Source of the DNA: Eonycteris spelaea
Taxonomy: Eukaryota > Chordata > Mammalia > Chiroptera > Pteropodidae
Assembly: GCA_003508835.1 (NCBI GenBank)
Contig: PUFA01000027.1
Span: 8,122,001 to 8,186,000 of the forward strand
Direction of reading: 5' to 3'
DNA length: 64,000 nt
This document shows, piece after piece, positions 53,443-64,000 of this stretch. A program made the position numbers and the translations under genes. Below the pieces are notes generated by a model. The model saw nothing but the letters and a program-made list of their open reading frames with translations. It ran no database searches and had not been told where the DNA came from. Within the stretch, counting starts at the first letter, position 1, and every line of letters begins with the position of its first letter.

Positions 53443-54354
53443 TGTCCAACATGAAGCATACAATCTCATGCAGTCATGTGTATAAAGATGTAATTTTCTT
53501 TATTCATCTATAGCTTAACCTGACTTTATTGATGAGCTTCTAAGTCCACAGGAAAGTTAAAAATAAGATGATATTACCTATTAAGGTGAAGTTTGTTTAC
53601 TATTAAAGCAATTCGAACTTTATCCCACCCATCCCCTTTTCTATCCCTCAGGTTGGAATGCATGTGCGAGTCTGGTGTACAGTTTTCAGGCCTCTTTCCT
53701 CTCTAATTTCATCGATGCATAGCCATTTCATTCATCCTTGAGCTTTGGGAATTGGTTTCTGTCTCAATACGTTTGCTGGAAAATAGTCATGGCCTCACTT
53801 TGGTCTTCCGATATGCCCACATATCCACTGCAAGACCCTCTTTAGTTCTGTTAGGCACTGCTGCACCACCCCACTCAGGAATTCTGCCTTGCTTTTCCTG
53901 TGCCACACTGCAGGTTGTGAGGACACTGTATTCACATTATGCCAGTCCCCCTGGGTCCAACTGCCTAGACACTGCCCTGTTGTTTCTGCTCTGATGCTCA
54001 GGGTCATGTGTAAATATGATAAAATATGTCGTAGGGGAAGTATACCGAGCTCTTCTTAAAGATGCATTGCACCTGATCAAATTTTGTAGTTCTATAATCT
54101 CTTACTTTCTTCTTCTTGGGCCTCATAAACTAGTCTTACATCATTTCACATTGTACCTACTCCATAGTCCCTGCAATACACTCTAGCCCCTAAAGCCAAG
54201 GCTCTGATCTTGATATGGAAAACCAACTTTCTAGACTACATCCTCACTCTTCCCCCGCAAAACCTGTACTCTAGCATAGTCCAGGTTCTTTAATTTAAAA
54301 TGATGTTGGCTTTCAGACTTTTATGTCTGCTATCACTTAAAAATACTTATTTTA

Positions 54355-54625
54355 GGAGTGGCTCCATAGTGTGGTAGTTAGCACATCTCTGTTACACAGA
54401 CGGTCCTGAGTTTGCACCCTAGGTGGGCCATACCCCGGGTGCATCAGGACCCCTGAGTGCGCAGGGGGGCTCCAGGCCCCAGGGAGCCTGGCCCCGGGTG
54501 TGCCTGGCTCCAAGTGCATGCCAAGAGCTTGTGGGAGGAGACACCCACCTTCAGAGATCCAGTTCTTAAGGGGAAAGGGCAACGTCCGTAGATCAGGGGT
54601 GGAAGTGTGGTGGAGAGGGGGAAAA
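54355..54625 (+). repeat. tRNA-Val-like SINE, GC-rich body
   Basis: The head follows tRNA-Val: acceptor strand 'ggctcca', a D-arm 'tagtgtggtagttagcaca', an anticodon loop 'gttacac' with anticodon TAC, then a degraded T-arm ('gagtttgcaccc') and the returning acceptor strand 'tgggcca'. A GC-rich non-tRNA body of about 190 bases follows ('ccccgggtg' recurs twice) and ends 'gagagggggaaaa'. Similar sequences flank it ('aaaaatacttatttta' left, 'aaaagtgcttaattta' right), a probable diverged target duplication. This is a tRNA-derived SINE and not a working tRNA, because the T-arm and several stems are broken. I cannot name the family. Confidence 0.7.
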
Positions 54626-57600
54626 GTGCTTAATTTAAAACTAAAAACTAAGCAAAATCTTCTTTGTTCTGGATTAATTTGTCTTTATCCCAAAGTAGTG
54701 ATGCCACTAGACTTATAAAGAAAGAGACTTGAGACAGTAAGAAAAGATAATGAGCAAGATAAACCTAATCTTAAATCCCTAAAATTTACCCTGCAGTGAA
54801 AGTAGGAGTGAATGGCATTTATCATGTACTTAGTATGTGCTGTACATGGAGTATAAGGGTGAAAACCAGATAGCCTTTGACCTCTAGGCGTTGTCCAGTG
54901 GTGAGAGGCAACAACACACACACAAGTCAGAGTATTTTATGTTAGAATTATTTAGAAGAGATTTAAAAAATACTAATGCCCGTAATTTGACTCCTAAAGG
55001 TTCGATTTTAAAATTTTGGTATGGGACTTTCATGTAAGTACTTTTTAAGCTCTACCCCAGGTTATTATAATGTACAGTAAAAGTTGAGACCCATTTTTAT
55101 CTGGGAAATGTCTAAAGGCACTGGAACATTCAGGAATCATAGGCACGAAGAACCAATAAGTCAGTTAAAAATAGTTGCAGCAAGTTTTGTGGCTGGCAGA
55201 ACTGGTTTTGATAAAATGTGATGATAAAACTTCTTTAGTGTGCCAAATACTTTTCGACTAGTAGAGAGAACATAATTTCACCTACTCTCACCGTCACTAC
55301 AAAAAGAACCCTCCAAAATTATCCCCTGGTCCCAGTAAGTGGCATCACTACCAGCAACCGAGCTGGAATGGTCCGAAGTCATTTGTCCCTTTCTCTGTCC
55401 TCCAGGACACATCCGAAGAACATCGTTAACCAATCCTTCCAAATGTCTCTCCATTCTTCTATTTCTTTCCGTTATCATTGCTCTGCCCTAGTTAACAAGT
55501 AATTGCTTCCCTTCTGGTCATCAGGGTGTCAGTGTCCCTGCATACCCATTCTATTCATCTTCTTCAGTCAGAGGTAATTTTTAAAAACACATATATGTCA
55601 TTGATGGATATCGAGTTGGCTTGGCTTTGAAGAACAACAAAATAGGACATAAATTACTATTTGTTTATCCAAAAACAAAAAAATCATGTTTTCAAATTTT
55701 AAAATTAAAAAAAAAAAAAGGTAGATTCCTGGAGTTATTGCACAAATTATCATCATTTTTAAACTATGCTTAGAGAACCTCCAGCCTAGAGGTATAGCTG
55801 AATGAACTTCTGTATTTGACTAACTAGATCTAAGAGAAAACTAAACACAGTAAAAATAAAGCCAAGAGAAGCAAGGATTAAAAAGTCTGTTCCCCCTTCT
55901 CCTTTATAACATTTTAGATGTGTCTAGAATAAGTAACTTAGAAAAGGACAAAAAGGTAGCAAGTCTATGCTGAATTATTTGCACATGTTATAACTCAACA
56001 TCACATGGGCTGTTTGGGGTGTTCCTTTAAACTTGGCTCCTGAAATCTGGCTTACCTTCTCGGCATCATTGAGTCTTGTTTTATTTCTGCTCTTATTTCC
56101 TGTCCAAAAATGAGGTTTGGCTGCACTTTGATGTTTTACTGGTTAACTCTGATTACACAGTTTAAAGGAAATTGTAGAAACCTCTAGTTTGCCCCCAATA
56201 TTCATGTTTCTATTATATATCACTCATTCACTTTTATTTTCTTGTTATTGGTAAACCAAACTGCTAGCAACAGGTTGTCTTTGCTCTTCTATTTCTTCCT
56301 TTTCCAATCATCCAGAATAATTTTGTTTTCTTTTGAGAGCTTGTATATTAAAAATTAACTACGGTTCCACAAACTTCTACTAGAGAATGTTCATGGGCTA
56401 TAGATGCACAGTCACAAATTTCAACCAGAATTTAAATACTCTTCATTCTGAACTGAATGGATACTCTCATATTTACAGGGAGTTTTTAATATCCCTTCCC
56501 TAAAGAAATATAATATTTAGTGTTGAGTTGTTAAATTCTTTAGGATCTTAGAGTGTAAAATAGTTGCCTCTGAAACCATGTTTGCTTTATGATTTTCCAT
56601 GTCTAGTACACTTAAACTGGGTTTGTGAAAGATTTTTCTTTTAAATCCCATTAAAGTATTCTAAATAAAACAAATGGAGTTATAATGAAAACATTTTTGT
56701 TTTAATAATACAGATCAACCTGTCTCATCAATCCAGACACATTTTTAACCTTTATGCAAAATTTTTTCTGCAGCCCACTCTCTCAAAAACAAAACAAAGC
56801 AAACAAACAAAAAACACCAAAAAACCAGGATAAGTTGAATTGTTGAATTATAGGAGAGAATTTTTCAAGCTGGGTGCCAACTGAATACAAGGCTTCCTTG
56901 TGCACAGAGCAGTGAAGTAGTCTTAACCAACACCCTCTAAATAGAGTAAGCGTTGAGGAGCATAATTTATTAATAGTACTACAAACACACATGTATTTTA
57001 GCACAGTAGAGCTCTGTTTAAATGAGATGCCCTAAACACATCACCCACACATAGTGGAATATAAATTGCTCAGATTTAATGAAATGCCAAAATTCTGTTT
57101 TAAGGTTTTAAAACAGAACCTGCTGCCATAATTGAATAAACTATATTTATTTGCATAAAAAATTAATTAGCATTGTATGAAAAGTGTGTTTTAATTATTC
57201 GACTGTTTCAACAATTCTGGCTTTTGGCAGTTTATAATTAGAATCCATATTTTATTATTTCTTATCTGAATTAATCATTGAAAATTAAGTCTAGTGGATG
57301 TCACTTTTATAGGAATAGTAGCACAAAATAAGGTGAAAATAATGAGTAAGTATAACCCAAAGCATTCATTTTCATGCTCAATAAGAAATGTTCTGTAATA
57401 CTTTCTTTAGTAATTTAGTCATCTTTCAATTAAAAGGAAAACTTCATTCTAAAAGTTTTATTAATTTATGAATATTTCCTAGATATGTTTTTGCTATTTT
57501 AAAGGTAGAAAATGTGGTCTCTAAGCAATGGTGACTATTTTCTACAACAAAATTTATCTGCAAATTGATACTGCACATAAAAACTCCCAATCCAAAGGAA

Positions 57601-57699
57601 TATTGAAAATATTTTGGGACCCATAGAATGTTGTAAAATTCTACACTAAATAATAATTATATTCATATAATTATTATCTGCAATTCATTTTAAAACACA

Positions 57700-57905
57700 T
57701 TTTACCAAGTTTCCATAATGCTTTACAGATGCTAATAAAATTTTGTGTGATTTTATATAATCTCTTTGAAGTAGATGAGAAGTCATTATACAACTAGGGA
57801 GAACATAAACATCTGTTAGATTATATAAATACAGAGCAAGGCAGTAATAAAAGTTGCTAATAAGTTTGAGAAATCTAGAGAGCTAACTTCTGATCTATCT
57901 ACTAA
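57700..57905 (-). repeat. MIR-like fragment
   Basis: Weak antisense MIR: 'ccataatgctttacagatgc', 'gaagtagatgagaagtcatt' and 'cagagcaaggcagtaataaa', with 'agctaacttctgatctatct' at the far end. Confidence 0.45.
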
Positions 57906-58109
57906 ATTTCACTGTGGTGTACATATTAGAAGTTTGCTTTCTCAGGCCTACTGAGGAAAAAATCTTTTGCAAAATCATATGGAATATGGTAGGAAAAGAA
58001 TCTGAGCTAAGAGCCTACGTGTACCCAGGAGAGAAGCCTGCTTGGCTGTATTGGGTAATTAGATGTTACAGGTTCTCTGTAGTGCCTGCAGGGTACCATG
58101 TCCTGAGGG

Positions 58110-58290
58110 TGATCAGCAGGAGTTCTCAGCCCTGGAAGAATGCTAGAATCATCTGGGAAGCATTTGATAAACTCAGCTGCCCAGAATAGACCTGAGAGTC
58201 CTTAGGATAGGGCTCAGGTAGCTGTATTCAAAAAATCATCTTACTACTCCAACTCCTAATTTAATGCTCAGCAATTAGGCATTGATTAAG
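58110..58290 (+). repeat. MER5-type hAT-Charlie fragment
   Basis: The order 'ggagttctcagccctg', 'agaatcatctgggaagcattt', 'ctgcccagaatagacctgag' and 'gggctcaggtagctgtattc' is that of MER5-family elements (compare 'ggttctcaaac...atcacctggagggctt'). Confidence 0.8.
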
Positions 58291-59199
58291 CATTGGGAAT
58301 CATTCGTTTTCACTCTTCATGACTGCCAACCTGGGCATGGTATTCATATATCCATCCAAATGTGAGCCTCATATTCAGATGCCCAATTGTAGAAAAGAGG
58401 TTAGAGAGGAAACAATAGAAATGCCCAATTCTCTTAGAAACAAAAGAAATGCTCCTTGACCATGTTGAATGTATCAGATTCTTGAATGAAAGGAATTACA
58501 AAGCACAGTTCTTTTTATTTTACTTATAAAGCCTTGAATTTGTCAAATGTATACTTTAGTCATAAAGAGGAATATGGAATAGTTCAACCAGGAACAGGGT
58601 GGTGTAGGAGGTTAGAGAGACTGTCCACAGGCCTGTGTGGTTCAAGGTTGTACCCTTAGGGCCTGGAAGAGATCCTGCCCCATTTTGGACAATTAGCAAA
58701 CTGTTTTTGAATGAAGACATGACTCTGGACTGGAAATGTTATGTAATCAGAGAAAAGAGCCAATGTCTTTGAATGCTTGGGTGCCCTTTTATTTTGCTGT
58801 TGTTAATTTATTTGCTCTTTTAAAAATTGCAAACACAAGGTCACATAGCCACAAAGTGGCCACCAAGCTCTGTCTCCTTCACACTTAACCACTACGCTGA
58901 TTGCCTCTCCAAGACTGACTAGGTGAAGTATGTGTGAAAATGTTTTGAAAAACTATAAATGTAGTCCAAATATATTATTAGCATTAGTTGTCTACATGTC
59001 AATCTCTCTTGCTAGTTTTCTCTCATTCATCTCTATCCCCAACAGAGTTCATATTAGGTACCCGATAGATGTGAATGACACTTTTTTTAAAAAAAGTAAA
59101 AATTACTGACTTAGATATTGTAAAAACTGAAGGCTTTCTTTCTGTGTATACATGTCCCTCACTGAGTGTTAAAACTGTGTGCCTTTAAAAATGTTTTTT

Positions 59200-59720
59200 G
59201 GCAAATGCAGGAACAGCTTGTTTTTTGTTTCTATTTGAGTGGAATTGCATTATTCTATGGCTTTATTCTATTCTTGATGATGTACCTTGGATAATTTTCT
59301 ACATCAGTATTGAAACACTGAAGAGTAGTATGCAGTATCCATGTAATGACATTTATGTAGCCATCTTTCTATTTATGGAAAGTTTTTGTTTTGCTTGTTT
59401 CTTTGTTATTCTTCTATTCTGTTTATTTTATAAATTTCTGTTAAAATATAACTTTGATATTTATCTTTTTTCTATTATCATAATTTATGTAACTATTATT
59501 ATTGAACATTTAATGTTTTTTCAATGCCTCACTAATATAATCATATAGCAATGAAAACTCTTGTACATGTGTTTTTTTTTTTATGAATAATTTATTAACA
59601 TAAATTTTGGACAGTGATATTACTGGATCAAAAGTTGTAACTCTTTTTATTGCTCTTAATAAGAATTGTTAAATTACTTTACAAAAGTTGTATCAATTTT
59701 TATGATCATCAAGAGTATAT
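59200..59720 (-). mobile_element. Old L1 (L1ME-like) 3' region, antisense
   Basis: 'gaagagtagtatgcagtatcc' and 'gatattactggatcaaaagttg', followed by 'aattactttacaaaagttgta', match the antisense L1ME-type 3'UTR seen also at 30.1-30.7 kb. A 116-residue open frame (59198-59548) inside it is hydrophobic by composition only and is not a gene. Confidence 0.65.
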
Positions 59721-59954
59721 TACTTAATAGATTCTTGACCACCTTTCTGAAATATAATTTATTTTAAATTTAAGTAATTACATAAGTTTACCTAAATAAA
59801 TTGTACTTAGTGGGATATATACACAAAGAATGATGAGATATGTATTTATATTTTCTGTGTTTAAAAAATATTTAATAATGCCGAGAGCAACAAGATACAA
59901 AATGAGGTATAAATTAAATATATAAAATCATATACCTCAACAATAGATATTTTT

Positions 59955-60135
59955 AAGACATTTTTATTATTTATTAGGGTAACATTGGTTAAAAACTATC
60001 TAAATTTCAGATGTACAGCTTTATAATACAGCATCTGTACACTCTATTGTGTCCTTGCCACCTAAAGTCTGGTCTCCTTCCATCACTTTATATTTATTTT
60101 ATTTTATTTTTTATACTTTCCACGCCCCTCCCCCC
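59955..60135 (-). mobile_element. Younger L1 3' end, antisense, next to SCIN exon 4
   Basis: 'ttattagggtaacattggtt', 'ttcagatgtacagctttata', 'cagcatctgtacactctatt' and 'ctaaagtctggtctccttcc' match the antisense young L1 3'UTR also present at 15.4 and 33.3 kb. It ends in T- and C-rich sequence about 90 bases before the exon 4 acceptor. The 123-residue open frame 60011-60382 fuses this L1 to exon 4 by chance. Confidence 0.8.
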
Positions 60136-60223
60136 CGCCATAATTGATCACAATGTATACTACAACAGGTCTCAATGTCTTCTACATATTCCTGGGGCCC
60201 AAAGATCTGTCTCTTTCTTTCAG

Positions 60224-60373
60224 GAAATTTACCAGTGGTGTGGTTCCTCATGCAACAAATATGAACGTCTGAAGGCAAACCAGGTTGCCAATGGCATTCG
60301 GGACAATGAAAGGAAAGGAAGATCTCAATTAATTGTGGTGGAAGAAGGAGGTGAACCATCAGAGCTTATAGAG
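60224..60373 (+). CDS. SCIN: SCIN exon 4: gelsolin repeat 2 continued
   Basis: It encodes residues 173-222 in phase 0. [20 protein letters not shown] carries the 'WCG-S-CN--E+-KA' core that begins the long helix of repeat 2. [20 protein letters not shown] and [10 protein letters not shown] follow. It matches human scinderin from memory with small changes. The acceptor 'tctctttctttcag' is strong. The proposed donor is GAG|GTATTG (60374), which is a weak match to U1. Reading on without splicing gives Val-Leu and then a stop at 60380-60382. Human scinderin continues VLGEKPELPDGG after this point, consistent with the exon ending at this GAG. The next exon is not in the window. Confidence 0.93.
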
Positions 60374-63300
60374 GTATTGTGACTTAGGTTGTTTTTTAAA
60401 AGGTTACTGCTCCTTAAGGCAAGTGTGTGGGGGCAGGGTATGTGTGTATGTGTGTGTATTAGTTTTAACAAATTCTCTACTACTTAGGCTAAGATTAAGT
60501 AAGAGGAAGTATCAGAGTTCTCTTAGTCATGGTACTATGAAAGTAGAATATCAAGACTTTTCTCTCATCATTGGAATGACTATCAAAGAAAGCCTTGACT
60601 CTATCTTCTGTGGTATTCAAGGACAGATAGATGGGTGACACTTTTGAGATTGATTTAAGAATATATTTTGAAAGAAAAAAATAGTTTATTCATCTGGGTT
60701 TCTAGACTTTTTTTTTAAGCAATGATGTTCAATTTTAAAATTAATTATTTCATTAAAACAATGAAATAAAATCTTATGCCAAGAGATTTAATGCACTAAT
60801 ATTTTAAACATTTCAGTAATTTTAAACCAAGACAAAACATTTATAAATTTAGTATAGTTATTAAATTAATTTGAAAATTATCTCCATGACTCGTTATGCC
60901 TATGTCATTAACTTAACCATTATAACAGTTTTAGACATAGTTGTGACCAGTTTTGCCCCTTTAATGAAACCACGGTGAGTACCTGAGTGCATATGTTGTA
61001 TATATTCCCTTAAGTAAGATTATCTGTCAAAGGGCATAATTATATTCAGGTGTCTAGATACCTGTTGATAAGTTGATTCTCATTTATTTATTCAAATATT
61101 TATTAAACTCCTGTGGTGTGCCAGGTACTAAATATTTGCACCTAATGCTGCTTTCTTACATAAGCATTATGTTCCCTCTTGACTTTGCAGAGCCCCATCA
61201 GGATGTACCGTTGTAAACCTTTTGAATCTTCCTGCATTTAACAGTAGCAGGTGCTATCTCTAAATTTTTATTTCTCTAATTTTCTAGAATATTTTTTCAG
61301 TTTTCCCCAATGCTTTTAGCCATTTGCATTCAAGTTTTCTTAGACGATCTTGATTTTGAGCAAGGTAATGCATTATAGTTACTTGATCCAGTGATAGCCT
61401 TCAAAATCCAAAAAATACATAATGAGTTAATGTTTTTGTTTATAACTTCATTACTTTAATATCCACCAAACACAGACTTTCACATTAATGATGTTTTAAA
61501 CACAATTTTAATTGAGTAAAAAGATGCTCATGGTATAATGCTAAAATAAAAGATAGGCTATAATATTTTAATATAATCTTTTCTTAACATGGAAGCTTAT
61601 ATGTATGTAACTATATTCATATGTAATTATATATCTGAAAGAAATATGCTGAAATAGTACCAATATTATCTTTGACTCTTGGGATGTGGCTATTTGTTAT
61701 TTCTTTCTTTTGTCCTGTATTTTCAAAATTCATTATAATAGATATGTATTTCTTTTATAATCAGGATAAAAAAGGCCGTCTAAAAAAATAAAATGTAGTT
61801 TGGGATGGCTTAACTGGGTTTTCAATAGTCAGAAAAACATTACTAATAAATTAGACCTTGGAAACTATTGAAAATAGATTTCCGATCTTTTAATATTTTT
61901 TCAAGGCCTCTGTTCTAGAGCTACGATCACCATTTAAGTCTTTTAACTCACATTTGGAAGCACAAATTTATAAGTAAGATGTGTTTCTAATGGATTATAA
62001 CCTCTTGTTTCAATAACTATATTTTGATAGAAGTGTATCCAGAAACAGGATTCATCCTTGTAGAGTGAGTGCTGGAGGGAGTGTTGCATTAACTCTGAGG
62101 CTAAGCTTTTTCATGGTCATCTTGGGTCCAGAGCAAGTCTCTTAACCTCTCGATGTCTCTGGTTCCTCTTTTGTAAAGTGAGGAGTTAGACAAAGAGGCT
62201 TTTTTGGTCTCTTTAAGTTCCAGTGGTCTGTGATCCTATCTTGTCTCTTAGGTAATATCTGTGTTTAATCCCAATCATTCATAGTCTGTTCCAGGAATTG
62301 AAGCCGATGAGGCTGAGGGCCTTAACTGTGCAGATATGCATTTGGTGTCCTTACTTACTGGATTTCATTCAAAGTTCTAAGAAAGAAAAGTTTAAGCAGT
62401 CAATTAATATATTATAGTGTTATGAAAATGCAAGTTTTAAGAAAAATATGTGTATGCATATAACTTTGATTATAAAATAGTGAGAGGGATGAGGGACATA
62501 CCAATTACTATAAAATACTATGTCTATTTTTTAGGGACTTTTCATTTTTTGTTTTTTAAAAAGACCTAGAAAGCACCTACTTTGTTTACATTTAATACAT
62601 TCAACATACACTGTATTATATTTGACAGCTCTCTCACACAATGAACTGAACTGAATTTTCAGTGAGAACCTTCTCTTTTTTTTGTTTAAGCATTCAGTGG
62701 GCTTTTTGTTTTTATAAATGTTCTGTAGCCTGATCACAATATTTAGTAGTTGTTTGATTATTTAATTATATACCTATGATAAACTAGTTAGTTCAGGCTT
62801 TCTTAATGTTGTACCTGTAACTATAGAATTCAAAGGGGTCAAAACTTGTTTGGGAAAAAATAAACAACAACAACACAACTTCATTTTTACTAACCTCTTA
62901 ATGAAAACTTTCTACAATTATAAATGACTAGAGTAGCATAAGCCATACCTGTGACTTGCAAATAATGTCAAAATATTTGCTTTTATCACTACTTGGTAAT
63001 TGTTATGACAGTTATTATACCTGCTGCTCAATAATATTTTATTTAAGGAGTTAATGAAGAAGCTCATAATTACTTTATCACATTTTGTTGTTAAATATAT
63101 TTTGGTATTTTGATAATTGTATTTCAGTGTAATTGGTTTCTATTGTAATACTTTGTATTTTATTTTACATGTTTAAATTATGTTTTTCTTAAAAAAGCTC
63201 ATAGGCTTCAAAAGTGGTCCAAACTAGTCTGTAGCACACAGACAAAAAGGTTACCCTGTTTAAAATAATGGAATGCTATTTCTTTTTCTATTGACATTGC

Positions 63301-64000
63301 TAGAGAAGGATTCTAAAATTCTAAAAATCCTTCAAAATATCTTTTAAAATTGACCTTTTAAGTGACTCATTTTTAATGAGAATCTTTAAAAAATTATCCT
63401 TAAAAAATTTGAAAGTATAAATATGACAGTATGGCTGAAATCAAGGACTTTTTAAGCAGTAAAATAATCCTATATCATTACTGCATATTTGATGCTGAAT
63501 TTTGGGAACATGTCTTTCTAACACATTAGAGTGCTAAACGCTAAAAGTATTGAAAAATAATTTTTCTGAGAGTTTTTGAAAAATTGATCTTTATTTTGAC
63601 ATGTGTTAGCTATTTATTGATCACATTATTATTTTCACATGATGTTAATGTGGTCCATCTCTAGAATGATGATAAATTTTTCTTTCAAACCAAAACACTT
63701 TGGATAGTGATAGGGGCACTAACCATACAGGACACAGAGACAACATATATTAACGAGACTGTCTGGGGAAACAGGATGTGTGGTCAGCTTCTTATCTGTA
63801 TCTTTAGTACTTTTAAAAGCTCATATGCCTAAATATGAAAATAATCCTGTGAATGGAACTAACTAAAGCCTGTAACTAAAGTCACATTTTACTGTTTGTT
63901 TTCTCTTCACTGTAAACATTTTTACTATAAAAAGCTGCATGTAAATTATGTAAAGCTTTTTTCTTGGTCTTATTTTTATATTTAAAATGAATAATCAATG
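60374..64000 (+). other. SCIN intron 4, 5' part
   Basis: An intron starting GTATTG and running off the right edge. Only a short TG-rich patch (about 60425-60460), a MIR-like fragment (62065-62235) and AT-rich sequence are seen. No further SCIN exon was recognised: the expected acidic GGDDDD segment does not appear in any plus-strand frame I read. Confidence 0.7.
62065..62235 (+). repeat. MIR fragment
   Basis: Sense MIR: 'gtccagagcaagtctcttaac', 'ctcgatgtctctggttcctc', 'ttgtaaagtgaggagttaga' and 'aagttccagtggtctgtgat'. Confidence 0.7.

Noticed and set aside
54355..54430. Functional tRNA-Val gene
   Set aside because: The T-arm and acceptor stem have several mismatches, the B box is degraded, and a SINE body follows directly with no terminator T-run.
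59198..59548. 116-residue hydrophobic open frame as a membrane protein
   Set aside because: The Phe/Ile/Leu bias comes from T-rich antisense L1 3' sequence. There is no start context or family match.

Overview
This is a vertebrate, almost certainly mammalian, nuclear window. Only a small percentage of it is coding, and genes are split by GT-AG introns. MIR and L2 fossils, L1 pieces in several age classes, hAT DNA transposons, an endogenous-retrovirus LTR and long microsatellites fill much of the rest. Coding exons translate to the first 222 residues of scinderin/adseverin (SCIN). The younger L1 3' ends look like those I remember from Laurasiatheria, especially bats. No high-copy young SINE is present, so a non-vespertilionid bat is my best guess, with low to moderate confidence. 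Species cannot be fixed from this sequence alone.

Layout. 1-37.9 kb is intergenic. Its one gene relic is a bitter taste receptor (TAS2R2-type) at 4050-4964, on the + strand, with several frameshifts and stops. The rest of the interval holds MIR fragments, an antisense L1 5' end (13.0-15.1 kb), two short young L1 3' ends with clear target-site duplications (15.4 and 33.3 kb, the second 5'-inverted), an L2 (21.5-22.4 kb), older L1s (18.3, 24.8, 30.1 kb), a MER-type DNA transposon (23.5 kb), an LTR (32.65-33.33 kb) and microsatellites at 8.9, 17.3, 19.2 and 37.0 kb.

37.9-38.6 kb is a CpG-rich promoter island with a GC box and a TATA box. From there SCIN runs rightward: exon 1 (38147-38345), exon 2 (44227-44381), exon 3 (48264-48425) and exon 4 (60224-60373). 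The remaining exons lie beyond the right edge. The introns hold old L1/L2/MIR copies, a compact hAT element with an 8-bp duplication (42.2 kb), a tRNA-Val-like SINE (54.4 kb) and an L1 fragment that ends less than 100 bp before exon 4.

Function. SCIN is a Ca2+-dependent actin-severing and capping protein of the gelsolin family. The four exons encode gelsolin repeat 1 and most of repeat 2, including both basic phosphoinositide-binding segments. The order TAS2R2 relic then SCIN matches what I recall of human 7p21.3. I saw no sign of a new multi-gene system. The points worth a second look are the decayed receptor, retroelement structures with readable insertion histories, and splice-site context around exon 4.
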